Below, in pieces: positions 1-5,476 of a DNA stretch of 10,872 nucleotides. Source of the DNA: Methanomicrobiales archaeon (lineage in GTDB: Archaea > Halobacteriota > Methanomicrobia > Methanomicrobiales > JACTUA01). Location of the stretch: NCBI GenBank assembly GCA_028678715.1, contig JAJRCY010000015.1, positions 1 through 10,872 of the forward strand, in the 5' to 3' direction. Below the pieces are notes generated by a model. The model saw only the letters and a program-made list of their open reading frames with translations, had not been told where the DNA came from and made no database searches. Made by a program: the position numbers and the translations under genes. Each line of letters opens with the position of its first letter. The first letter of the stretch is position 1.

Positions 1-203
1 CCGATGGACTTGATGATCCGGAAGGGCACCTTGATCCCCTTGAACCCCTTGATGTCCACAAAGTCCGGGTTCAGATTGCCGATGGCCAGCGAGTCGATCT
101 TCTTGGCATCCACGTCAATCACCACGTCCTCCACATCGCCGACATAGGCCGCCTTGTCGGTGTACACGGAAAGCCCGAAGAGCTCGGTTATCTGCGTGAT
201 CAT
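1..203 (-). CDS. PRC-barrel domain protein (5' part only; runs off the window)
   Basis: The minus-strand frame opens at an ATG at 203 and stays open to the window edge, giving 67 N-terminal residues beginning MITQITELFGLSVYTD. The order ELFGLSVYTDKAAYVGDVEDVVID, then a short linker, then LAIGNLNP and GIKVPFRIIKSIG, is the beta-rich pattern of small archaeal PRC-barrel proteins. These are roughly 80-100 residue single-domain proteins whose role is poorly defined; the fold is shared with RimM and photosynthetic reaction-centre H subunits and usually mediates protein or RNA contacts. There is no signal peptide or membrane segment, so it should be cytoplasmic. No Shine-Dalgarno stands before the ATG, and a TATA-like box centred about 25 bp upstream suggests a leaderless mRNA. 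The 3' end lies outside the window, so length and any extra domain cannot be judged. The family call is fairly secure; function is unknown. Confidence 0.75.
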   Translation of the reverse strand, partial: MITQITELFGLSVYTDKAAYVGDVEDVVIDVDAKKIDSLAIGNLNPDFVDIKGFKGIKVPFRIIKSI

Positions 204-225
204 CCCTATCAGAGGAAGATAGTTT

Positions 226-231
226 CTATAA
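226..231. promoter_or_regulatory. Shared TATA-like box of the PRC-barrel / S2P divergent promoter
   Basis: CTATAA lies in an AT-rich patch (223-240) of the 50-bp spacer between the two divergent ATGs at 203 (minus) and 254 (plus). Its centre, 228.5, is 25.5 bp from each start codon. In archaea the TATA box is centred about 26 bp upstream of the transcription start, so one box could give leaderless transcripts in both directions. Neither gene has a recognisable ribosome binding site, which fits. The assignment rests on position and base composition only. Confidence 0.45.
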
Positions 232-253
232 CATTAAAAAGATACGTGTCTTC

Positions 254-1423
254 ATGAACGGGTCCCTGAATATCGGGAAGCTCTTCGGCATCCCGGTGAA
301 GCTCCACGTCACCTTCCTCCTGGCCATCCCCCTCTTCGCCTGGATCATCGGGAGGGACGTGGCGATGACGGCACGGGTGATCGAGGGATTCTTGAACCTG
401 GCGGCCGGAACCCTCGGGATCCTGCCCCGTATCTCTATCGATCCCTCGTACCTGGAACAGGGGATCGCCCCCTACCTGGTGGGGGTGGTGGTGGCCCTGG
501 GGCTCTTCTTCTGCGTCTTCGTCCACGAGCTGGCCCATTCCCTGCTGGCCCGCCGGCACGGCATCCGGATCCACTCCATCACCCTGCTGATCCTGGGGGG
601 CGTCTCCTCCATCGAGGACGACCTGCCGGAGCCCCGGCACGAGCTCCCGATGGCCCTGGCAGGGCCGCTCACCAGCCTCGGCCTGGGCTTCCTCTCGACG
701 GTCCTCGCGTATGTGGCCGACGCTGCCATCGCCTCCCGGCCTCTCGCCGGGGCGCTCGTCTTCGTGCTCGGTTACCTGGGAATCCTGAACGTGATGCTCT
801 TTGCCTTCAATCTGATCCCGGCATTCCCCATGGACGGGGGCCGGGTGCTCCGGGCGTGGCTGGCCGCACGGATGCCACTCTCCCGGGCCACGAAGATCGC
901 GGCCGATATCGGCAAGGCCTTTGCCGTCTTGATGGGCATCTTCGGGGTGCTTGTCGTCTTCAACCCCATTCTTATCATCATCGCCTTCTTCATCTACATC
1001 GGTGCCGACCAGGAGTCGATGATGGTCCGGTACAACGTGCTGTTAAAGGACCTCCGGGTCAGCGACGTGATGGCCCGGGAGGTCATCACGGTGCCCCCCA
1101 CCACCCCGATCCCGGACGTGATCCGGTTGATGTACGCCACGAAGCACCTGGCCTTCCCGGTGCTGGACCAGGGAGTGGTCGTCGGCATGGTGACCCTGGA
1201 CGATGTCCACCGCACGCCGGAGATCGACCGGGACGCAAAACAGGTGCGGGACATCATGACCCGGTCCCTCGTCACCCTTCCCCCGGACGCCCTCCTCACC
1301 GAGGCCTTCCGGCTGATGACCCGCCAGGGGATCGGCCGCATCCCCATCGTGGAGGGGACGACCCTCATCGGCATCGTGACCCGCACCGATATCCTGAGGG
1401 TGATGGAGCTCCGCGAGATCTAG
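254..1423 (+). CDS. Site-2 protease (M50 family) with two C-terminal CBS domains
   Basis: This is a 389-residue zinc metalloprotease predicted to cleave substrates inside the membrane. The N terminus (LNIGKLFGIPVKLHVTFLL, from residue 5) is the typical S2P start and supports ATG 254. The zinc site is intact: HELAH at 91-95 with E92 as catalytic residue, and the third ligand D194 within NLIPAFPMDGG (186-196). Hydrophobic segments lie near 18-33, 73-97, 104-118, 130-153, 164-186 and 221-249. Two CBS repeats follow (about 266-320 and 330-386), a soluble domain that binds adenine nucleotides in other proteins and may gate access. The architecture matches the structurally known archaeal S2P-CBS protease of Methanocaldococcus jannaschii (about 340 residues). 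The present protein is longer, partly from an extended loop at 34-72 after the first membrane segment. No PDZ domain is seen. The substrate is unknown. The stop codon overlaps that of the convergent radical SAM gene. Confidence 0.93.
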   Translation: MNGSLNIGKLFGIPVKLHVTFLLAIPLFAWIIGRDVAMTARVIEGFLNLAAGTLGILPRISIDPSYLEQGIAPYLVGVVVALGLFFCVFVHELAHSLLARRHGIRIHSITLLILGGVSSIEDDLPEPRHELPMALAGPLTSLGLGFLSTVLAYVADAAIASRPLAGALVFVLGYLGILNVMLFAFNLIPAFPMDGGRVLRAWLAARMPLSRATKIAADIGKAFAVLMGIFGVLVVFNPILIIIAFFIYIGADQESMMVRYNVLLKDLRVSDVMAREVITVPPTTPIPDVIRLMYATKHLAFPVLDQGVVVGMVTLDDVHRTPEIDRDAKQVRDIMTRSLVTLPPDALLTEAFRLMTRQGIGRIPIVEGTTLIGIVTRTDILRVMELREI

Positions 1424-3072
1424 GACGGGAAGGAGAGCGACCCTTCCAGGGGAATGGTCCCTGCCACGCTCCGGAACTCCTCCAGGGACCGGAACGGGCG
1501 GGCCGCGGCGATGGCCCCCGCCCGTTTCTTTCCCACGCCGGGGAGCCACCGCAGCGCCGTGAGAGGGAGCCGGTTCACGTCCACGGGGAAGGGGAGGGCT
1601 GTTACCGACCTCATCCCCCAGTCCACCACCACCGCGTCCAGGACCGTCCCCCTCGTCAGGGTGAGGGGTATCCCCACCAGGATGGGATAGGATCCCATGG
1701 GCCGCCCGAAGGAAGTGGGACCCGCCACCTCCACCTCCACCGACCGGATCACGGTCCCTGCCGGGAAGACCCGGGTGAGCATGGGCAGGTCGAACTCCTG
1801 CCGGACCCACTCCTTGAACCGGCGGAACTCCCGGTCATGCTTCCCCAGGGTGTGGTGCTCGTAGGCCCGGGTGCCGGGGAACGGCATCAGCTGCCGGAGG
1901 TTCACCCTCCGCACGAGCAGGCCCCGGGCGAGGACCTCTTCCAGGAACGCCCGGTTCAGGGCAAATGTCTCCGCCGTCTCGCCTTCCAGGCCGGTGACAA
2001 AGTTCAGGCCAGGGAGGAGCTCCGGAATCCCGTCCGTGCGCCGGGCTCCGATCCTGTTCACGATCTCAATCGCCCGCATCACCTCCCCGGGCATGGCCTT
2101 CAGGTTGTTGCGGGCCACCACCTCCGGGTCCGCGGTCTCCATGCCGAACGCGGCGACGTCCCCCGGGGTATGGTGGCCCACAATCACCGCCAGGGCGGCC
2201 GCAGACTCCTCCTCGTGGCGGGCGATGGTCCCCGGGTTCACGTTGTCGATGTGGAGGGTGGAGAGGTCCGGGGCCTGCGCCCGGATCCCGGAGAAGAGCG
2301 CCTCCAGCACCCCGGGATCCGGCCGGGGGAACTCCTGCCCCGGGGGGACGCCGTACGTGAGGAGATCGGCCTGGCGCCCGAGCCGGAAGTGGCGGGCCCC
2401 TTCCCCGTAGAGTGCCCCCACCTCGGCCGCGACGGCGGAGGGGGACCGGAACCGGGGGGGCCCGTAGAAGGGCTCCGTGCAGAAGGAGCAGCCGCCCGAG
2501 ACCTCCCGGTGGCAGCCGGTGCCGGTCTCGATCTCGCACATCACCCGCGGGTAGTCCGGGTGCTGGCGGATCACCGGAGCCCCCTCCACCGCCCACCGGT
2601 CACTCCGTGCATAGTCCCCCCGGCCGACAGGTTCCCTGCCGCCCAGCCATTCCTCCAGCGCCTCGGCGGGGCTGCCGGAGAGGAGGACATCGTAGCCGGC
2701 GATCTCCCGCCGGGTGGCCTTCCTCCCGCCGCCTGGCGACGAGCCAAAGAGGACCGGACCGCCCAGCACCGTCACCGGGTCCCGGAGCCGGGCCCCGACC
2801 TGCTCCACCTCCGTGAGAGTGGCCGGTGTTCCCCCCAGGTACTTCCCCGGCACCGTGAGGCCCGCGATGACAAGCACGAGATCGGCCCGGTCCATGGCGG
2901 AGAGGAGGCCGGGGTCGTGGCGGAGCCCGTCGATGGTCAGGTAGCGCACGGCGTAGCCCCGGCCGGAGAGCACGCCGGCACAGGTGCGGATGTACGGGGA
3001 GAGGTAGGGCGGGACCCCCAGGCACGCGGGCTCGTCCACGTACCCGTCCAGGATCACCGCGCTAGAGGTCAT
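1420..3072 (-). CDS. Radical SAM protein with C-terminal helix-hairpin-helix (COG1031 type)
   Basis: This 550-residue protein is predicted to bind a 4Fe-4S cluster and cleave S-adenosylmethionine to a radical; its substrate is not known. The N-terminal region (1-170) begins with ILDGYVDEPACLGVPPY and resembles a cobalamin-binding-type Rossmann fold (VLGGPVLFG, 102-110). The cluster motif is atypical: C187, C195 and C198 are spaced C-x7-C-x2-C within GTGCHREVSGGCSFC, followed by TEP. This is the spacing I associate with COG1031, not the classical C-x3-C-x2-C. A TIM-barrel-like core follows to about 420, including HIDNVNPG (274-281) and LRQLMPFPGTRAYE (392-405). A small beta domain, TRAM-like, spans about 430-490, and a helix-hairpin-helix ends the protein (LPGVGKKRAGAIAAARPF, 510-527), suggesting nucleic-acid contact. 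The ATG overlaps the end of mptE by 11 bp, so it is the last gene of a three-gene operon. No Shine-Dalgarno is evident; a GTG five codons inside is an alternative start. Confidence 0.88.
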   Translation of the reverse strand: MTSSAVILDGYVDEPACLGVPPYLSPYIRTCAGVLSGRGYAVRYLTIDGLRHDPGLLSAMDRADLVLVIAGLTVPGKYLGGTPATLTEVEQVGARLRDPVTVLGGPVLFGSSPGGGRKATRREIAGYDVLLSGSPAEALEEWLGGREPVGRGDYARSDRWAVEGAPVIRQHPDYPRVMCEIETGTGCHREVSGGCSFCTEPFYGPPRFRSPSAVAAEVGALYGEGARHFRLGRQADLLTYGVPPGQEFPRPDPGVLEALFSGIRAQAPDLSTLHIDNVNPGTIARHEEESAAALAVIVGHHTPGDVAAFGMETADPEVVARNNLKAMPGEVMRAIEIVNRIGARRTDGIPELLPGLNFVTGLEGETAETFALNRAFLEEVLARGLLVRRVNLRQLMPFPGTRAYEHHTLGKHDREFRRFKEWVRQEFDLPMLTRVFPAGTVIRSVEVEVAGPTSFGRPMGSYPILVGIPLTLTRGTVLDAVVVDWGMRSVTALPFPVDVNRLPLTALRWLPGVGKKRAGAIAAARPFRSLEEFRSVAGTIPLEGSLSFPS

Positions 3073-3691
3073 GGCCGATGAGTGCCAGGAGCCGGCGGGC
3101 CCAGAGGAGCTTCCCCCGCTTCACGGGGCCCACGTTCGGGTCATCCAGGAGAAACCCGGCCAGGGTGACCGAGGAGGCTCCCAGGGCATGGGCGAGGTAG
3201 ACCGCCCGGTCGCCATCGGAGAAGCCCCCGAAGTTGTGGATCCGGCCGACAGGCCTGGCCTGGGTGGTCCCGACGAGCGGGCCGGGAAGATGGGGCACCC
3301 ACCGGTGGAGGAGGGGGATGTTGTCGCCGTGGGCATGGACCACGATGACGGTGCCCCTCCGGTTCATCTCCACGAACTCTTCCGTGGCCCCGTCCAGGTC
3401 GGTGACGATGGCGGCCGGGCGGACGCCGTGCCGGAAGAGGCGTTCTGCCGCCCTGTCTGCCGCCACCACCACCCCCTTCACCCGGTCCAGCTCCCGGTCC
3501 AGGGTGGGAGCGTTCCCGCATACGGTGACGGCCTGTCCCCGTATCTGCTTCTCCAGCAGGGGAAGGGAATCGTGGGGCAGGAGCCGGTCCAGGACCCGGG
3601 CCGCCTCCTCGTCGGCATCCCTGTCGAACCCGAAGTCCGCGAGGATCTGCCGGTAGTAGGGCTCCCACTCCTCAAACTTCGAAAATTTCAT
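3062..3691 (-). CDS. mptE: 6-hydroxymethyl-7,8-dihydropterin diphosphokinase, archaeal type
   Basis: This 209-residue cytoplasmic enzyme belongs to the archaeal MptE family (COG1634, DUF115-related). The family transfers diphosphate from ATP to 6-hydroxymethyl-7,8-dihydropterin, giving the activated pterin used for tetrahydromethanopterin in methanogens. It is unrelated to bacterial FolK. Recognisable conserved blocks are WEPYYRQILADFGFD (9-23), VCGNAPTL (57-64), VVAADRAAERL (75-85), AAIVTDLDG (93-101), VVHAHGDN (117-124), GTTQ (141-144), NFGGFSDGDRAVYLA (153-167) and LAGFLLDDPNVG (178-189). The start at ATG 3691 gives the family-typical MKFSKFEEWEPYY. An ATG at 3754 in the same frame would add 21 residues, but those lie inside the upstream DHH gene and do not resemble the family. 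The gene overlaps that DHH gene by 20 bp and the downstream radical SAM gene by 11 bp, so it is probably translated by coupling. The usual key motifs are present and nothing looks truncated. Confidence 0.92.
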   Translation of the reverse strand: MKFSKFEEWEPYYRQILADFGFDRDADEEAARVLDRLLPHDSLPLLEKQIRGQAVTVCGNAPTLDRELDRVKGVVVAADRAAERLFRHGVRPAAIVTDLDGATEEFVEMNRRGTVIVVHAHGDNIPLLHRWVPHLPGPLVGTTQARPVGRIHNFGGFSDGDRAVYLAHALGASSVTLAGFLLDDPNVGPVKRGKLLWARRLLALIGHDL

Positions 3692-4781
3692 GGTGCTCTT
3701 CTTTCTCAAGGCCCACGACCCGCATGAACTTGCGCAGGATGGGGTCCAGAACAAGGGTCAGGAGATCCTCCTTGGTCTTGACGAGAGAGAAGTAGGTGAG
3801 GGGGATGGTGGCGGCGGCCATGTTGGGGTGCCCGCCCGCATCGCCGATGTCCCCGAATGCCTCCGAGAGCACGTTCCCGATGTGGAGCCGGATGTCCTTG
3901 TTCCGGGCAGTGATGTAGATGGAGGAGTCCCCGATCCCGCAGACGAGGACGGTGTTCACCCCTTCCAGGTTGATGAGCAGGTCAGCGGCCTGGGGGAGGG
4001 CATCCCGGTTCCGGACGAACCCGACCGTGGAGAAGAGGTAGCCGCTGCGGATCTTCCGGTTCCGGATGGCGGTGCCCAGCACGTCCAGCGTCTCCTGGGA
4101 GATCGCCGGGGAGGTGATCTTCTCCAGGAGCTCCTGGTCCGTGAGGGGGAGGAGGTAGGCGGCATGGGTCAGGTCCGAGGGGGTCACGTTCCTGCGGAAG
4201 TCCCGGGTGTCGGCCCGGATCCCGTAGAGGAGTGCGGTGGCCACCTTCTTGTTGACGGTGATCCCCAGCTCCTTCAGGTACTGGACCATGATCGACGCGG
4301 TGGCCCCGATGTCATTCCGTACATCGGCGAAGTCGGCCTTCACTGCCGGCGCCTCGCCGTTCTTGTGGTGGTCGATGATCAGGTGGACCGGGGTATTCTT
4401 CGGCAGCTCGTTGTTGACCCCGGGCACCGAAGAGTCCACAAGGGCGAGGTAGGTACACTCCGAGAGGACCTGGGGCGTGATCCGTTCCATGCTGATGTCC
4501 AGCAGGTTGACGAAGGCCCGGTTCTCCTGGTGCCCGATGTTGCCGCCGTACAGAATTTTGCACTTGAGACGGTTGTTGTTCGCATCGGCAGCGATGGCCA
4601 TCAGCGCCATGGCCGAGGAGATGGAGTCCGGGTCCGGGTTGGTGTGGGTGACGATCCCGAGCGTGCCTTTCCACCCGGCCAGCAGGTCGCGGAGCTTCCG
4701 GGCCCGCTGCGAGGTCTGGAGCTCCCGGAGGGGGGCTTCGACCGATTCCTTCTTCTTCCGCTGGCGCACCGTCTCGGCCAT
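3672..4781 (-). CDS. DHH/DHHA1-family phosphoesterase (NrnA-like)
   Basis: This 369-residue cytoplasmic phosphoesterase is of the DHH superfamily, whose members hydrolyse short oligonucleotides, cyclic dinucleotide products or pAp using two Mn ions. The metal motifs are all visible: HTNPDPDSISS (46-56; D50, D52), LVDSS (114-118; D116), IIDHHKNGE (135-143; the DHH triad) and GIRADTRDF (187-195; D191). The C-terminal DHHA1 substrate domain ends in DAGGHPNMAAATIP (314-327). Many archaeal relatives carry an extra N-terminal TrkA/RCK nucleotide-binding domain; here there is only a basic stretch (RQRKKKE, 6-12). An ATG at 4805 would add MGTSISVH. I prefer ATG 4781 because third codon positions become almost uniformly G or C only from there, and because a TATTA-type box lies about 28 bp upstream of it. 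It is the first gene of the operon with mptE and the radical SAM gene and overlaps mptE by 20 bp. The exact substrate cannot be told. Confidence 0.88.
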   Translation of the reverse strand: MAETVRQRKKKESVEAPLRELQTSQRARKLRDLLAGWKGTLGIVTHTNPDPDSISSAMALMAIAADANNNRLKCKILYGGNIGHQENRAFVNLLDISMERITPQVLSECTYLALVDSSVPGVNNELPKNTPVHLIIDHHKNGEAPAVKADFADVRNDIGATASIMVQYLKELGITVNKKVATALLYGIRADTRDFRRNVTPSDLTHAAYLLPLTDQELLEKITSPAISQETLDVLGTAIRNRKIRSGYLFSTVGFVRNRDALPQAADLLINLEGVNTVLVCGIGDSSIYITARNKDIRLHIGNVLSEAFGDIGDAGGHPNMAAATIPLTYFSLVKTKEDLLTLVLDPILRKFMRVVGLEKEEHHEIFEV

Positions 4782-4806
4782 ATGTACAGAGATGGATGTT
4801 CCCATG

Positions 4807-4833
4807 TAATAAGGGATTCCGTAACTATTAATA
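4807..4833. promoter_or_regulatory. Divergent promoter for the DHH operon (minus) and tRNA-Lys (plus)
   Basis: Two TATA-like boxes lie in an AT-rich stretch. TATTAATA at 4826-4833 is a perfect palindrome whose centre is 37 bp before the tRNA 5' end. That predicts a transcript starting near 4855 with a leader of about 11 nt removed by RNase P. The preceding GTAAC is purine/A-rich like a BRE and points towards the tRNA. On the minus strand, TTATTA (4807-4812) is centred about 28 bp before ATG 4781 and would give a leaderless DHH mRNA. The palindromic box could also act leftwards. Positions are seen; promoter function is inferred. Confidence 0.45.
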
Positions 4834-4866
4834 CCGGGAACCGACCAGAATCTTAGGTCATTTCCG

Positions 4867-4940
4867 GGGCCTGTAGCTTAGTCAGGTAGAGCGATGGACT
4901 CTTAATCCATAGGCCAGGGGTTCGAATCCCTTCAGGCCCG
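4867..4940 (+). tRNA. tRNA-Lys (anticodon CUU)
   Basis: The full cloverleaf folds. The acceptor stem is GGGCCTG (4867-4873) with CAGGCCC (4933-4939), and the discriminator base is G4940. The D arm is GCTT/GAGC (4876-4879, 4889-4892). The anticodon stem is ATGGA/TCCAT (4894-4898, 4906-4910) around the loop CTCTTAA, placing anticodon CTT at 4901-4903. The variable loop is five bases (AGGCC). The T arm is AGGGG/CCCTT (4916-4920, 4928-4932) with loop TTCGAAT. It decodes AAG lysine codons. There is no intron in the anticodon loop and no encoded CCA, so CCA must be added enzymatically. Confidence 0.97.
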
Positions 4941-4958
4941 CTTTTCGGGTTTTGTTTT
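4937..4958 (+). terminator. Hairpin plus T-tract terminator after tRNA-Lys
   Basis: CCCG (4937-4940) pairs with CGGG (4946-4949) across a CTTTT loop, followed directly by TTTTGTTTT (4950-4958). The left arm consists of the last three acceptor-stem bases and the discriminator of the tRNA, so terminator hairpin and tRNA fold are mutually exclusive. T-rich tracts alone terminate archaeal RNA polymerase, so the tract may be the active part. Confidence 0.6.
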
Positions 4959-5061
4959 CGGGATCTGATCGGGATGAGGGGTATCCCGGTTCGGAAAAAT
5001 GTCCGCACTCCGGTCACAATTTCTCCGACGAACTATTCTCTCGCATGGGGATGGCGACGGG

Positions 5062-5088
5062 AGAAGGCCTGCCCCCTCCCGACCCCCT
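5062..5088 (+). repeat. GC-rich direct repeat, copy 1
   Basis: This copy reads AGAAGG, three bases, then GCCCCCTCCCGACCCCCT. It matches copy 2 at 5366-5395 in the AGAAGG block and in 17 of 18 bases of the C-rich block, with a linker of 3 versus 6 bases. The 5' part overlaps a small hairpin, CGGGAG/CTCCCG (5058-5081). The two copies bracket the long palindrome. Confidence 0.55.
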
Positions 5089-5132
5089 CGGTTTTCCTGA
5101 AGATTCCTTAAGGTGTTACTTTTCACTCCGTT

Positions 5133-5301
5133 TACCACTGGTACGCTCTTGGGGGCTCCGCCCCCGCCGCGTGGGCATCCCCCGGGGAGGATAGTCCGAT
5201 CATTCAGTTGAACCGACGTGGCGAGACATCCTCATTCGGGCGGGGGGCGCCCACGCGGCGGGGGGGACCGTCAGGTCCCCCCCTGGAGCGTCCCACCGGT
5301 A
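5133..5301. repeat. 169-bp imperfect palindrome (possible MITE-like or structured-RNA element)
   Basis: The outer arms 5133-5155 and 5279-5301 match as inverted repeats at 18 of 23 positions. After a 5-base left and a 14-base right interruption, 5161-5176 and 5249-5264 are a perfect 16-bp inverted repeat. Inside that, CCCCCG/CGGGGG (5179-5184, 5241-5246) and GAGGAT/ATCCTC (5187-5192, 5228-5233) pair, leaving a 35-base tip (5193-5227). In total 46 base pairs can form. Competing local hairpins are GGGGGC-TCC-GCCCCC (5151-5165) and a 10-bp stem with loop GTCA (5260-5283). I found no clear target-site duplication and no transposase. It could be a miniature transposon, a dispersed intergenic repeat, a non-coding RNA or a strong terminator between the tRNA and the ABC cluster. 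Confidence 0.7.
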
Positions 5302-5365
5302 TCTCGATTTCTCTCGAAAAAACCGAACTCTACAGCAGGATCTGGCCCATCCATGGATACTCAGC

Positions 5366-5395
5366 AGAAGGGGGCAGGCCCCCTCCCGGCCCCCT
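5366..5395 (+). repeat. GC-rich direct repeat, copy 2
   Basis: This copy reads AGAAGG, six bases, then GCCCCCTCCCGGCCCCCT, the second copy of the repeat at 5062-5088. It also forms its own inverted repeat GAAGGGGGC/GCCCCCTTC (5367-5375, 5389-5397) with a 13-base loop. It lies downstream of the ABC ATPase stop on the other strand, so it might act as that gene's 3' structure. Confidence 0.5.
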
Positions 5396-5476
5396 TCCCG
5401 ATGAGGCTAGGTGATCCGAAATTATCCGCAGTCCAGATCTCCAAGGTCTTTTCCGCCAGGATTCCCGGGGAATCGC

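Larger units (their letters stand above)
4959..5476. other. Non-coding region between tRNA-Lys and the ABC ATPase, rich in GC palindromes
   Basis: I see no credible gene in these 518 bases. Short open frames of 68-91 codons exist on the plus strand, but they cross palindromes, lack family resemblance and lack start signals. The region holds a hairpin CGGGAG/CTCCCG (5058-5063, 5076-5081), two related GC-rich direct repeats, a 169-bp imperfect palindrome, a CCTTAAGG palindrome (5106-5113) and a 9-bp inverted repeat GAAGGGGGC/GCCCCCTTC (5367-5375, 5389-5397). The A6 run at 5319-5324 reads as a T tract on the minus strand and could end the ABC ATPase transcript. Confidence 0.6.

Noticed and set aside
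856..3081. 741-codon open frame on the plus strand
   Set aside because: It runs inside the S2P gene and antisense to the whole radical SAM gene. The product is rich in G, P, R, H and D with no domain pattern, as expected for the shadow of high-GC3 genes.
3692..3754. Upstream ATG extending mptE by 21 residues
   Set aside because: The extra residues lie wholly within the DHH gene and do not fit the family N terminus, which begins MKFSKFEEWEPYY at 3691.
3690..4856. 388-codon open frame on the plus strand
   Set aside because: It is antisense to the DHH gene, whose metal motifs are all intact on the minus strand, and shows low-complexity G/D/V composition.
4867..5476. tRNA-Lys as an integration site for a mobile element
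   Set aside because: I found no second copy of the tRNA 3' end in the window and no integrase gene, so there is no evidence of an att pair.
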